From: Jongsikchunia kroppenstedtii DSM 45133
Lineage (GTDB): Bacteria; Actinomycetota; Actinomycetes; Mycobacteriales; Mycobacteriaceae
Assembly (NCBI RefSeq): GCF_000380485.1
Contig: NZ_AQYG01000036.1
Coordinates: forward strand, 1-64,000
Length of the DNA: 64,000 nt
Direction of reading: 5' to 3'
Shown: piece after piece, positions 48,699-62,875 of the stretch
Numbering within the stretch: the first letter of the stretch is position 1
Layout of the letters: every line of letters starts with the position of its first letter
Made by a program: the position numbers and the translations under genes
The notes under the pieces: generated by a model
What the model was told of the DNA's origin: nothing
What the model saw: the letters and a program-made list of their open reading frames with translations, nothing else
The model's database searches: none

Positions 48699-48757
48699 GG
48701 TTCGGTTGCGCGTACGCATTCTCGTCGGTCACCTCCGATCTCTTGGTAGGACCGACC

Positions 48758-49231
48758 ATGAACTCCCTGGCACACCGCACACCTGCTTCGTCTTCCACTG
48801 ATGCGCACGCGTTCACCGCGCGCTTCGGCAAGCCGGTGCCCGCCGCTCTCCGCGCCGCGTCGGCCGGCATGTCCTGGACCGAGTTCGAGCGCGCCTACAC
48901 CGAGTCGGCGACCATCCGGCTCGGCGGCTGGCGGATCGCCGATCGAGCCGACGATCAGGTCGAGCTGACCGCCACCATCGCCACCGGTGATCGCATCACA
49001 CCGATGTCGATCACCGCGACGGGTCCGCTGGCCGCGCTCACCGGGATGCTGTACGAGATCGGTGCGCCGGTCGAAATCGTTGCGCTGCACCAGCAATCGA
49101 CGTCCGACGGGTATTTCACCTTCATCCATGCCGATCGCGACGATCGCCGGACCTGGGCGATGGGCCGCGGCGACGACGCCACCGAGTCGGCCATGCAGGC
49201 GCTGATCGCCGCCGCGAACATGCTGGGCTGA
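48758..49231 (+). CDS. Stand-alone LeuA regulatory-domain-like protein
   Basis: 157 residues from ATG 48758 (GGTAGG 7 bases upstream). Residues 65-157 resemble the C-terminal allosteric domain of 2-isopropylmalate synthase: PMSITATGPLAALTGMLYEI and, near the end, TWAMGRGDDATESAMQALIAAAN, matching the WGVGIDANITTASLKAVVSAVN pattern. The catalytic barrel is absent. It may sense leucine or regulate LeuA in trans, or be a relict. Similar small proteins occur in related genera by my recollection. Function is not known. Confidence 0.65.
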   Translation: MNSLAHRTPASSSTDAHAFTARFGKPVPAALRAASAGMSWTEFERAYTESATIRLGGWRIADRADDQVELTATIATGDRITPMSITATGPLAALTGMLYEIGAPVEIVALHQQSTSDGYFTFIHADRDDRRTWAMGRGDDATESAMQALIAAANMLG

Positions 49232-49261
49232 TCGCCCGACACAGGGAATCCAAAACGGGGA

Positions 49262-49327
49262 ATCCGCGCCGCTTTCGTGGATCCGCGCCGACTACAACCG
49301 GCGCGGATGTACACAATCGGCGCGGAT
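49262..49327. repeat. Four copies of a 10-base motif as nested inverted repeats
   Basis: ATCCGCGCCG occurs at 49262-49271 and 49281-49290, and its reverse complement CGGCGCGGAT at 49299-49308 and 49318-49327. Each left copy can pair with either right copy, so several hairpins are possible. The cluster is between convergent genes and could end transcription on both sides. A slipped duplication of a simple terminator would also explain it. Confidence 0.7.
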
Positions 49328-49340
49328 TTCGCGCCTCGGC

Positions 49341-49817
49341 TCAGCCGAGTTCGGCGAGGCGTTCGCGCAGACCGGGCCAGGCCGCGGCAAACGCCGGGTG
49401 CAGTCGCAGGTCGTCCACCAGATTCTCCGGCACCCAACGCAATTCGACGGACTCGCCGTTCGCCTGAGTCGCCACCGGCTCCTGAGCTCGGGCGATCACC
49501 GTGGTGTAGGTCCAGCCGACCTCGGTGCTATGGGTGACGATCTCATCGCAGACGGTCAGATGCTCGTCGCGGATGCCGGCTTCCTCACTGGCCTCTCGGA
49601 CGGCGGTATCCGCGGCGGACTCATGCGAGTCACGGGCGCCGCCCGGCAGGGCCCACGTGCCACCCTGGTGCGACCAGAACGCACGATGCTGCAGCAGCAC
49701 GACGCGGCCGTCCGTGGTCTCGGCGGTCAACAGCAGTCCCGCGGCTCCGTGCCGACCCCAATAGCGGTTGCCCGCAGCGTCGAATACCCAACCGTCACCA
49801 TCGCCGTGCATGCCCAC
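49341..49817 (-). CDS. mutT3: NUDIX hydrolase (MutT3-like)
   Basis: 158 residues; GTG 49817 is chosen because GGGGA is 6 bases upstream, while ATG 49811 is an alternative. The NUDIX box is GGARDSHESAADTAVREASEEAGI-like in G-x5-E-x7-REUxEExGU form, with all Glu residues present. It hydrolyses nucleoside diphosphate derivatives, likely oxidised nucleotides. Its place before glnX matches mycobacterial mutT3 (Rv0413). The symbol is given by synteny; substrate is not shown. Confidence 0.85.
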   Translation of the reverse strand: MGMHGDGDGWVFDAAGNRYWGRHGAAGLLLTAETTDGRVVLLQHRAFWSHQGGTWALPGGARDSHESAADTAVREASEEAGIRDEHLTVCDEIVTHSTEVGWTYTTVIARAQEPVATQANGESVELRWVPENLVDDLRLHPAFAAAWPGLRERLAELG

Positions 49818-49999
49818 ACGCTATCCCCGATCACGATCGATCGACACCTCAAGCGTCGTACCGGAAACATCCGCGGCAGCGGTGCCGATACATTGTGCGG
49901 ACGGTCGTGGCGTTCAGCGTGCCCGCGGGCCAACCGTTATATGGTCGAAGACAGAACCACTCCTGCCAGCCTGCAGGGTGGTGACCCGAAGGGAATGGC

Positions 50000-55019
<5,020 letters not shown>

Positions 55020-55088
55020 AAACCCTGACACCGGATCCCGCGAAACGTGTTCCCTTCGGATCGTCGTGCTGGTAGCTTGCCTCGTTAA

Positions 55089-55108
55089 GTGAAACAGTGA
55101 CGTTTCAC
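55089..55108 (+). promoter_or_regulatory. Operator-like palindrome before the LIP lipase (copy 3)
   Basis: GTGAAAC and GTTTCAC form a perfect inverted repeat around AGTGAC. It is 14-34 bases upstream of the lipase ATG (55123), next to the ribosome site GAGAGG. A TetR gene follows the lipase and is the likely partner. The TGAAAC-type arms resemble sites of TetR repressors of lipid genes. Confidence 0.65.
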
Positions 55109-55122
55109 ATTGAGAGGAATCC

Positions 55123-56541
55123 ATGCGTTCAGCCCCCACTCTGCGCTCGGCGGCCGCCGTCGTCGTCGTCGCGCTCGCCGCGTTCCTGACCGCCGCCACT
55201 GCCGCAGCTGCGCCACCCGCCGGCCCGCCCGCGAACAGTTCACCGACGCGCATCGCTCCCCCACCGACGATCCCGCTGCCGCCGGAACTCGACCCCGGCT
55301 TCTACCACCCGGCGGCGCAGACGTACGCGGACAAACAACCCGGAGACATCATCGCCGCCCGCCGGATCGCCGCGTCGACGCTCGGTCTGGTGCCCATCAA
55401 CGTCGACGCCTGGCAGGTCTCGTACCGCTCGACGAACTCCCGCGGCGAGCCGATCGCCGCGGTCACCACGCTGCTCAAGCCGCGAGGCACGGCGACCGCG
55501 CCGCGCAAGCTGGTATCGATGCAGATCGCCGAGGATTCCACGGGCGAGTACTGCGCGCCGTCGTACGCCATTCAGCAGTTCTCGGCCTCGCAGCTGGTCG
55601 GCCAGGTGGTCTTCCCCCTGGAAATGCTTGTCGCCGAGGGCTTTCTGAGCCAGGGCTGGGCCCTCTCGATCCCCGACCACGAAGGGCCGAACTCCGCGTA
55701 CGCCGCGGGACCGCTGGCCGGGCGGATCGTTCTCGACGGCATCCGGGCCGCCAAGAACTTCAGCCCGCTCGGCGTCACCTCGGCGTCGCGGGTCGGCATG
55801 TACGGCTACTCCGGCGGCGCGATCGCCACCGGGCATGCGGCCGAACTCAAACGGGCCTACGCACCTGAGCTGAACATCGTCGGCGCCGCCGAAGGCGGGG
55901 TCCCGGCCGACCTCGGCGTCGTCCTCCAGGCCGCCAACAACAACGTCACCAGCGGCCTGATCCTCGGAGCGATCGTCGGCCTCGCGCGCGAGTATCCGGA
56001 CTTCCAGAAGTTCCTCACCCGTCAGGTCAATCCGCTCGGACAGGCACTGATGGCCGGCAAATCCGGGCTCTGCGTGCAGTACCAGTCGTCGACCTTCCCC
56101 TTCCTCAACAACATCGGGCTCGTCAACTGGCCGGGAAACCCGCTCAACGCCGGACCGGTGCGGGCCGTGCTGGACGCGACTCGCCTCGGCAAGTCCACCC
56201 CGGCGATGCCGATGTACATCTGGAACTCCGCGCTCGACGAGATCGTCCCGGTCTCCCAGGTCGATCGACTCGTCAGCGGCTACTGTCGCGATCCGCACGC
56301 CCAGGTCACCTACACCCGCGACCATCTGTCCGAGCATGTCATCGCCGAAATCGCCGGCGCCCCACGAGCATTCCTGTGGCTCAAAGACCGTCTCGACGGC
56401 GTTCCGGCCGGCCGGGGATGCACGACGAGCGACCAGCTGAGCATGACGGTGAACGAGAAGTGGTGGCCGGTGTTCTCCTCGACCGTCGGCACCGCCCTGA
56501 GCGGGTTGTTCGGACAAGCGATCGGGCAGGGGCATCTCTGA
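55123..56541 (+). CDS. Secreted lipase, LIP family (copy 3)
   Basis: 472 residues. Signal peptide SAAAVVVVALAAFLTAATAAA with Ala-rich cleavage area, then the LIP hydrolase: nucleophile Ser in YGYSGGAIA, Asp in WNSALDEIVP, His in HLSEHVIAE. Cys in EYCAPS and CVQYQS could pair outside. It is more distant from copies 1 and 2 than they are from each other. A TetR gene lies 23 bases downstream on the same strand, and a palindrome upstream. It should split esters outside the membrane. Confidence 0.9.
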   Translation: MRSAPTLRSAAAVVVVALAAFLTAATAAAAPPAGPPANSSPTRIAPPPTIPLPPELDPGFYHPAAQTYADKQPGDIIAARRIAASTLGLVPINVDAWQVSYRSTNSRGEPIAAVTTLLKPRGTATAPRKLVSMQIAEDSTGEYCAPSYAIQQFSASQLVGQVVFPLEMLVAEGFLSQGWALSIPDHEGPNSAYAAGPLAGRIVLDGIRAAKNFSPLGVTSASRVGMYGYSGGAIATGHAAELKRAYAPELNIVGAAEGGVPADLGVVLQAANNNVTSGLILGAIVGLAREYPDFQKFLTRQVNPLGQALMAGKSGLCVQYQSSTFPFLNNIGLVNWPGNPLNAGPVRAVLDATRLGKSTPAMPMYIWNSALDEIVPVSQVDRLVSGYCRDPHAQVTYTRDHLSEHVIAEIAGAPRAFLWLKDRLDGVPAGRGCTTSDQLSMTVNEKWWPVFSSTVGTALSGLFGQAIGQGHL

Positions 56542-56564
56542 TCGACTGGACTAGCCTGGCCGAT

Positions 56565-57200
56565 ATGAGCCAGGCCCGCCGCTACGCCGGTCGCGACGTC
56601 GACGAACGACGTCGCGACCGACGCGCGCGGTTCCTGGACGCGGCCCTGGAGCTGTTCGGCACCGACGGCTATGCATCGACATCGGTGGCGGCCGTCTGCA
56701 AGACCGCCGGGCTGTCATCGCGCCAGTTCTACGCCGAATTCTCCGATCGCGAGCATCTGCTCCGCGAGCTGTACGACCAGCTCCAGGACCAGGCACAGAC
56801 CGCCGTGGCCGAGGCGTTCGCGGCCAGCGTCGGCAATGGCGACCTGAACGTCTGGATCGACAGCGCGGTACGGGCTTTCGTCGATGTGTACCAACATGAT
56901 TCGCGGTTGGTGCGGGTCTCGTTCGTCGAGGTGGTCGGCGTGAGTCCGGAGTTCGAGATACATCGGCACGCACAGCGCGCGCGGTGGGCGGATCTGCTCG
57001 CGGCCGCGGTGGAGTCCGGGCAGACCCATGGTCTGTCGGTCACCGCCGCCAGCCCGTTGGCCTGGGCCGCCTACATCGGCGCCGTCAACGCGGTGTTGGT
57101 GCTGGCGGTCACCGACGACACGATCACGATCGACGCGGTCATCGACACCATGCGACTACTGCTCGCGCCGGGCATCCTGGGCATCCCACCGGCCGAGTGA
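56565..57200 (+). CDS. TetR-family regulator
   Basis: 211 residues from ATG 56565. HTH in FLDAALELFGTDGYASTSVA with recognition helix GLSSRQFYAEFSDREHLL. The C-terminal domain is helical, with hydrophobic blocks suited for lipid ligands. It is in the same direction as the lipase, so it may repress its own operon through the palindrome at 55089. The next gene, ackA, is convergent. Confidence 0.9.
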   Translation: MSQARRYAGRDVDERRRDRRARFLDAALELFGTDGYASTSVAAVCKTAGLSSRQFYAEFSDREHLLRELYDQLQDQAQTAVAEAFAASVGNGDLNVWIDSAVRAFVDVYQHDSRLVRVSFVEVVGVSPEFEIHRHAQRARWADLLAAAVESGQTHGLSVTAASPLAWAAYIGAVNAVLVLAVTDDTITIDAVIDTMRLLLAPGILGIPPAE

Positions 57201-57237
57201 CGGCGCCGACGCGCCAGCGTTCAGCGTTATCGAACGT

Positions 57238-58377
57238 TCAGAGCAGCGCGGCCGACTGCCGGGCGATCGCCAGTTCCTCGTTCGTGGGCACGACGAACAC
57301 CGTCACGGCGCTCTCGTCGGTCGAAATAATCCGCGCCTCACCGCTTCTCACCGCGTTACGCTCCGGATCTATCTCGATGCCCAGGCGCTGCATCCCGGCG
57401 AGCGCATCCTCGCGCACGGCCGCCGCATTCTCGCCGACACCCGCCGTGAACGAGATCGCGTCCGCTCCCCCGAGCACGGCCAGATATGCGCCGACATACT
57501 TGCGCAGGCGATGGATGTAGACGTCATACGCGAGGCGCGCAGCCTCGTCGCCGTCCTCAATACGGGCGGTCACCGCCCGAAAGTCGTTGTCCCCGCATAG
57601 GCCTTTGAGTCCCGATCGCCGGTTCAACAGCTCATCGGTGTCGGCCGAGGTGTATCCGGCGACGCGGTCCAGATGCAGCAGTATGCCCGGATCGATATCG
57701 CCGCCGCGGGTGCCCATCACCAGGCCCTCCAGCGGCGTCAGCCCCATCGAGGTGTCGACGGCCCGGCCGCCGCGTATCGCCGACGCCGATGCGCCGTTAC
57801 CCAGATGCAGCACGATCTGGTCCACATCCGCGGCCGGCTTTCTCAGCAGCCCGGGCACCAGCGACGACACGTACTCGTGCGAGGTCCCATGGAAGCCGTA
57901 CCGACGAATCCCGTACTGCTGCGCGGTATCCCGGTCGATCGCATAGGTCGTCGCCGCATCCGGCATGCCGTGGAAGAACGCGGTGTCGAAGACCGCGACA
58001 TTGGGCACCCCCGGCAGCAGCTCCCGCGCCGCGCCGATACCGAGCAACGCCGGCGGATTATGCAGCGGCGCAAGGGCGGACAGGCGCTCGATCTCGGCAA
58101 CCACCTCGTCGGTGATCAGCGTCGGCTGGTAGAAGGTCTGCCCGCCGTGGACCACGCGATGGCCGACCGCGCACAGCGCGCCCGTGTCGGCGCGCAGGTC
58201 GATGCCGTCGGCCGCCAGCTGTTCGAAGACCCCCGCGAGCGCATCCCGATGATTCTGCACCCGCTCCACCAGGCCCGCCGCCACCACGACGCCGGTATCG
58301 GGATGCACGAGTTGGTATTTCAGCGATGACGAACCCGCGTTGAGGACGAAGACGGCATCGCGTAGATCTGAGCTCAC
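57238..58377 (-). CDS. ackA: Acetate kinase
   Basis: 379 residues from GTG 58377. ASKHA-fold motifs: [16 protein letters not shown], the family signature [37 protein letters not shown], and [15 protein letters not shown]. It interconverts acetate and acetyl phosphate using ATP. It starts 2 bases after the pta stop, so it is translated with the partner enzyme as in mycobacteria (Rv0408-Rv0409). Confidence 0.96.
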   Translation of the reverse strand: MSSDLRDAVFVLNAGSSSLKYQLVHPDTGVVVAAGLVERVQNHRDALAGVFEQLAADGIDLRADTGALCAVGHRVVHGGQTFYQPTLITDEVVAEIERLSALAPLHNPPALLGIGAARELLPGVPNVAVFDTAFFHGMPDAATTYAIDRDTAQQYGIRRYGFHGTSHEYVSSLVPGLLRKPAADVDQIVLHLGNGASASAIRGGRAVDTSMGLTPLEGLVMGTRGGDIDPGILLHLDRVAGYTSADTDELLNRRSGLKGLCGDNDFRAVTARIEDGDEAARLAYDVYIHRLRKYVGAYLAVLGGADAISFTAGVGENAAAVREDALAGMQRLGIEIDPERNAVRSGEARIISTDESAVTVFVVPTNEELAIARQSAALL

Positions 58378-58379
58378 TA

Positions 58380-60443
58380 CTACCCCTGGGCCTGAATGGC
58401 CGTGATCGCAACGGTATTGACGATGTCGCCGACCAGCGCGCCGCGCGACAGATCGTTGATCGGCTTGTTGAGACCCTGCAGCACCGGGCCGACGGCCACC
58501 GCACCTGCGCTGCGCTGCACTGCCTTGTAGGTGTTGTTGCCGGTGTTGAGGTCGGGAAACACCAGGACCGTCGCCCGTCCCGCCACCAGCGAGTCCGGCA
58601 TCTTGGTGGCCGCCACCGATGGCTCGACCGCCGCGTCGTACTGAATCGGCCCTTCCACCAACAGTTCCGGTGCCCGCTGGCGCACCAGCTCGGTCGCGGC
58701 GCGCACCCGGTCCACATCCGCGCCGGACCCGGACTCACCCGTCGAGTAGGACAGCAGCGCCACCCGCGGATCGATGCCGAACTGCGCGGCGGTGGCCGCG
58801 GAACTGATCGCGATGTCTGCCAGCTGCTCGGTACTCGGATCGGGCACCACGGCGCAGTCGCCATAGGTGAGCACCTGGTCGGCCAGGCACATGAAGAACA
58901 CGCTCGACACCGTTGAGACGCCGGGCAGGGTCTTGATGATCTCGAACGCCGGCCGGATCGTGTGCGCCGTGGTGTGCCTCGCGCCCGACACCATGCCGTC
59001 GGCGTAACCGAGATGCACCATCATCGTGCCGAAGTACGAGACGTCCCGAATGATCGTGTACGCCCGATCCAGGTTGATTCCCTTGTGCTTTCGCAGCTCG
59101 TGATAGGAGTTCGCGAACTCCTCGGAGTACTCGGAATTCGTCGGATCGATCACCCGGGCCGCCGACAGATCGATGCCCAGCTCCTGGGCGCGGCCGCGCA
59201 CCGACTTCTCCTCGCCCAACAGCGTCAGGTCGGCGACCTGACGGCGCAGCAGCTGACCGGCCGCACGCAGGATGCGGTCGTCGTCGCCCTCGGGCAGCAC
59301 GATATGCCGGCGATCCGCCCGTGCCCGTTCGATCAGCTGGTATTCGAACATCTGCGGGGTGACGACCTTCGGGATCGCCAGTTGCAGCCGATCCAGCATG
59401 GTCCGCGAGTCGACATGCTCCTCCATGACGGCCAGTGCCGCGTCGATCTTGCGCACCGAGCTGACCCCGACCCGGCCGCGCACATGCGCTGCGGCCCTTG
59501 CCGTCTCATACGTCCCCTGCTCGCAGCAGACGATCGGCAGCGTCGGCTGCAGCCCCTGGACGAGCTGCTCGATCATCGGATGCGGCTTGAGGCCGCCGTT
59601 GAGGATGATTCCCGACAGCTTCGGAAAGCCCTCGGCCGCATTGGCGGAGACCAGTGCCAGCAGCACGTCCGACCGGTCCGCCGGCGCGATCACCACGACA
59701 CCCTCGGTCAATCGCTCCAGGATGTGTTCGGCGGTCATACCGCCGACCATCACGCTCATCGCCTCGCGGCCCAGCAGTTCCGGGTCGCCGGAGTACAGCG
59801 AACCGTTCAGCTCGGCCATCAACTCCGCCATCGTCGGCGCGATGAGCACCGGCTCCTCCGGCAGCGTCCACGCCGGCAACCCGGTGGGCTCCAACGCCGT
59901 TCGAATCGCGTCGAGCTGATCGGGGTCGCACCGGTTGGCGATCAGCGCCGCCGCATGGGCGTGGTTCTCCTTGATCTCGGCAAGACAGACGTCGGCGAGC
60001 GATCGCACCTCGGCCGGCGTCCGGCCGGCGGCCTTGAGCGCCAACAGGATCGGTGTACCCAGGCTGGCCGCGATCCGGGCGTTGAACCCGAGCTCGGAGG
60101 CGTTCGCGACGTCGGTGTAGTCGGAGCCGACCACCAGCACCGAATCGCAGACGTCGGCGACCTGGTGAAAACGTGCGACGATCTCGGCGAGCGCCGCATT
60201 GGGGTCCTGATGCACGTGGTCATAGGTGACGCCGATGCAGTCCTCGTACGCGAGGTCGACGGAGTCGTGCTCGATGAGCAGTTCCAGGATGTAGTCCCGC
60301 GACCCGTCACTCGAGCGGGCGATCGGCCGGAACACGCCGACCCGGCCGCCGGTGGCGGTGAGCAGATGCAGGGTTCCGAGGGCGATCGTCGACTTGCCGG
60401 TATCGCCCTCCGGGGAGGCCAGGTAGATACTGCTGGTGCTCAC
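58380..60443 (-). CDS. pta: Phosphate acetyltransferase
   Basis: 687 residues from GTG 60443; the frame continues upstream but homology starts at [20 protein letters not shown]. Layout: N-terminal P-loop-like DRTGG domain (to about 210), a DRTGG central domain ([13 protein letters not shown]), and the C-terminal phosphotransacetylase domain (from about 365) with [16 protein letters not shown] and [30 protein letters not shown]. It converts acetyl-CoA and phosphate into acetyl phosphate. With ackA it makes or uses acetate. Confidence 0.95.
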   Translation of the reverse strand: MSTSSIYLASPEGDTGKSTIALGTLHLLTATGGRVGVFRPIARSSDGSRDYILELLIEHDSVDLAYEDCIGVTYDHVHQDPNAALAEIVARFHQVADVCDSVLVVGSDYTDVANASELGFNARIAASLGTPILLALKAAGRTPAEVRSLADVCLAEIKENHAHAAALIANRCDPDQLDAIRTALEPTGLPAWTLPEEPVLIAPTMAELMAELNGSLYSGDPELLGREAMSVMVGGMTAEHILERLTEGVVVIAPADRSDVLLALVSANAAEGFPKLSGIILNGGLKPHPMIEQLVQGLQPTLPIVCCEQGTYETARAAAHVRGRVGVSSVRKIDAALAVMEEHVDSRTMLDRLQLAIPKVVTPQMFEYQLIERARADRRHIVLPEGDDDRILRAAGQLLRRQVADLTLLGEEKSVRGRAQELGIDLSAARVIDPTNSEYSEEFANSYHELRKHKGINLDRAYTIIRDVSYFGTMMVHLGYADGMVSGARHTTAHTIRPAFEIIKTLPGVSTVSSVFFMCLADQVLTYGDCAVVPDPSTEQLADIAISSAATAAQFGIDPRVALLSYSTGESGSGADVDRVRAATELVRQRAPELLVEGPIQYDAAVEPSVAATKMPDSLVAGRATVLVFPDLNTGNNTYKAVQRSAGAVAVGPVLQGLNKPINDLSRGALVGDIVNTVAITAIQAQG

Positions 60444-60557
60444 GCAGGTACTCGCTTCGCTCCGTGCGCGCATGAGGCACTGACACGCCGCGTTTGATGT
60501 TTCACTCGCTGGCGTTCGCTCCGGGCACCCACGATTGGCTCGCTCACCTGGCTGAGC

Positions 60558-61136
60558 CTAGCGCGCGGGGGCGTCGCCGGGCAGGACAGCGCGTACCACC
60601 AGATCGGCGAGTTCGTCGTCGCTGAGATGGCTGCGCGGAATCAGCATGTGCGAATGCACGACCCGGATGATGAACTCCGATGCGGCCTCGGCGTTGGGCA
60701 CCAGGGCGGCGGCCAGCTTCGGGTTGTCGGTCAGCTTCACCATGCCGTCGGCGAGGATCGCGTGGATCAGCGTCTCCCGCCGATCCCGGTTCGGACCGGT
60801 GGCGATCACCGTCGACAGGATCTCTTCGGGCTCGTGCTGCAGGACATACTGCAGCGCTTGATGATTGCGGATGTAGTCGAGTGCGGTGTGCACCAGCACC
60901 CGGACCTGGTCGGCCGGGGTGGTCGCCGAGGCCAGCCGCCGATTGAGCTCGGCGTCGAGCAGCGAGATCTCGCGCTCGACGACGGCCGCGACCAGCGCAT
61001 CCTTCCCGCCGAAGACCCGATACACCGTGGCCCGGCCGACACCGGCGTGACGGGCCACCGAGGTGAGGCTCAGCGCCCGGGCCCCGAACCGGGAGATGGT
61101 GCCCAGCGCGACATCGACCAACCGCTCACGATCCAT
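60558..61136 (-). CDS. TetR-family regulator
   Basis: 192 residues from ATG 61136; the upstream frame includes an inverted repeat and is not coding. The HTH covers LSLTSVARHAGVGRATVYRV, then FGGKDALVAAVVEREISLLD. The C-terminal part (GTISRFGARALSLTS excluded) is helical. It lies 114 bases upstream of pta on the same strand and is divergent from the VOC gene. The 16-base inverted repeats at 61158 and 61219 lie in its promoter. Confidence 0.88.
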   Translation of the reverse strand: MDRERLVDVALGTISRFGARALSLTSVARHAGVGRATVYRVFGGKDALVAAVVEREISLLDAELNRRLASATTPADQVRVLVHTALDYIRNHQALQYVLQHEPEEILSTVIATGPNRDRRETLIHAILADGMVKLTDNPKLAAALVPNAEAASEFIIRVVHSHMLIPRSHLSDDELADLVVRAVLPGDAPAR

Positions 61137-61157
61137 TCCGTAACCGTAGCCGCCCTC

Positions 61158-61234
61158 GCCCTGAAAACCTGACTCAGCAGCGGTTTCAAGCCCTATACGG
61201 GCATCAGTGCCCGCTCTGGTCAGGTTTTCAGGGC
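61158..61234. repeat. Perfect 16-base inverted repeat with 45-base spacer
   Basis: GCCCTGAAAACCTGAC (61158-61173) and its exact complement GTCAGGTTTTCAGGGC (61219-61234) flank 45 bases. The left arm is 21 bases upstream of the TetR start. A small GGGC/GCCC hairpin (about 61199-61212) lies inside. The arms could be two operator half-sites or complete sites in opposite direction, or form one large stem in RNA. Confidence 0.7.
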
Positions 61235-61317
61235 GGACCCGCGCGGATCCGCCTTTCCGGCCGGCGCGCATGACCGGCGACGTAGGCTGAGAACGTTCCC
61301 GCCGAAGGAGGTACCCG

Positions 61318-61671
61318 ATGAGCGACTACGACGTTCGGATGATCGTCCTGTCGACCGACGATCTGGACGAGTCGATCCGGTTCTACAGCGAAACCCTGGG
61401 AATGGCACTGAAATTCCGTGACGGCGCGCATTTCGCGGCCCTCGACGGCGGGTCGGTGACCCTGGCGCTCGCGACCGCGATCGACCACCCGATCCACGGG
61501 CAGGTCGTGGTCGGCATCAAGACCGACGACGTGGACGGCGCGGCGAAGGCGATCGAGGCCAGCGGCGGCGGCATCGTCAAGGGACCGTACGACGACGCGC
61601 ACGAGCGCCGCGCGGTGGTCTACGACAACAAGGGCAACGGACTGGTCTTCTACAGCCCGCTGCAGCGCTGA
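61318..61671 (+). CDS. VOC (glyoxalase/bleomycin resistance) family protein
   Basis: 117 residues from ATG 61318; GAAGGAGG is at 61304-61311. VOC fold: RMIVLSTDDLDESIRFYSET and the second half with VVVGIKTDDVDGAAKAIEAS, ending NKGNGLVFYSPLQR. Metal ligands are not clearly conserved. Members include dioxygenases, isomerases and binding proteins, so function is open. It is divergent from a TetR gene. Confidence 0.88.
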   Translation: MSDYDVRMIVLSTDDLDESIRFYSETLGMALKFRDGAHFAALDGGSVTLALATAIDHPIHGQVVVGIKTDDVDGAAKAIEASGGGIVKGPYDDAHERRAVVYDNKGNGLVFYSPLQR

Positions 61672-61716
61672 GCCACCGCGTCGGCGGTCGTCGGTTGATC
61701 CGAGACGACCGGGTCG

Positions 61717-62862
61717 TCAGACCTGCTGCGCCTGCTTCAGCTTGAGGTTCTCGGCGACCTCGGCCTCCCAGCTCTGCACGGCCCGGGTGGTATCGACCTC
61801 GAACTCGAAGCGCTTGGTCATGTCGTCGGTGACATCCTCGATGTCGACGTAGAACTGCTCGTACCACCGGCGCTGCTGGTAGACCGGGCCGTCCTCCTCG
61901 GTGAGCAACGGATTGTCGATGCGCGCCTTGTTCTTCCAGATCTCGACGTCCTGCTCGAAGCCGAGCGTCACACCGTCGACGAACTTGTCCGCCATCTGGG
62001 CGTTCTCTTCGTCGGACAGGTCCGGGAGCTTCTTGACGATCGCACCGTATTGCAGCACAAAGGAATCCGGCGACACCGGGTAGTGCGAGTTGATCAGGAT
62101 CGTCTCGACGGTCACGCCGTTGGCCACGTTGACGAGCTTGTCGATCATGTAGGACGGCCCGAAGTACGACGCCTCCGAGCTCAACGTGGAGTTCGGATCG
62201 TCGTAGCTGGTGCCTGTGACGATATCCTGGCGCGGCGTCGAATTCATGAACTGCGTGGCGACATGGCCCTCGAAGACGTTCTTGAAGAACCGCGGGAAGG
62301 CGTAGTGCACATAGAAGAAGTGCGCCATGTCGACGTTGTTGTCCACGATCTCGCGGCAGTGCGATCCGGTGACCAGCTGGACATTCCAGGTCCAGTCGGT
62401 CCACTCGTCGGTGCCGTAGCCCTCGATCTCCGGGATATCGACGTTCGGCGGATTGCCCTGCGGGTCATGCCAGACGAACAGCTGGCCATTGCGCTCCAGC
62501 GTCGTCCACGCCCGCGTCTTGGCCACCGGCGGCACCCGACGTGCATACGGGATACCGCTGCAACGGCCCTTGCCGTTCCAGCGCCAATCATGGAACGGGC
62601 AGGCGATCGAGTCGCCCTTCACACTGCCGTGGGCGAGGTTGCCGCCCATATGCCGGCAATAGGCGTCGAGCACATTGATCGAGCCGTCCGTCTCGGACTG
62701 GAACACCACCAGCGACGTGCCGAACGCCTCGATCTGATGCGGCTTGCCGTCCTGGAATGTCTTCAACAGTCCGAGACAGTGCCAGCCCCGGGCGAACCGC
62801 TCGGGGTTCTTGCCGGACTCGATGATCCGGACTTCCTCGGTATCGGTATCAGTAACGGTCAT
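61717..62862 (-). CDS. kshA: Rieske oxygenase, 3-ketosteroid 9-alpha-hydroxylase oxygenase (KshA type)
   Basis: 381 residues from ATG 62862 (AAAGGAG upstream). The Rieske cluster ligands are C69-x-H71 and C88-x2-H91 (AYCRHMGG and ACPFHDWRW). The mononuclear iron site lies in EIVDNNVDMAHFFYVHYAFP with His181 and His186, the KshA signature. It hydroxylates C9 of 3-ketosteroids, or steroid-CoA thioesters, with the reductase KshB. No KshB, KstD or sterol cluster is in the window, so electrons come from elsewhere. It is 13 bases downstream of a zinc alcohol dehydrogenase gene. Confidence 0.9.
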   Translation of the reverse strand: MTVTDTDTEEVRIIESGKNPERFARGWHCLGLLKTFQDGKPHQIEAFGTSLVVFQSETDGSINVLDAYCRHMGGNLAHGSVKGDSIACPFHDWRWNGKGRCSGIPYARRVPPVAKTRAWTTLERNGQLFVWHDPQGNPPNVDIPEIEGYGTDEWTDWTWNVQLVTGSHCREIVDNNVDMAHFFYVHYAFPRFFKNVFEGHVATQFMNSTPRQDIVTGTSYDDPNSTLSSEASYFGPSYMIDKLVNVANGVTVETILINSHYPVSPDSFVLQYGAIVKKLPDLSDEENAQMADKFVDGVTLGFEQDVEIWKNKARIDNPLLTEEDGPVYQQRRWYEQFYVDIEDVTDDMTKRFEFEVDTTRAVQSWEAEVAENLKLKQAQQV

Positions 62863-62875
62863 GCTGCGACTCCTT

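Noticed and set aside
58962-60497. Long plus-strand open frame over pta
   Set aside because: pta is unmistakable on the other strand. The plus frame has no family match and a shadow composition.
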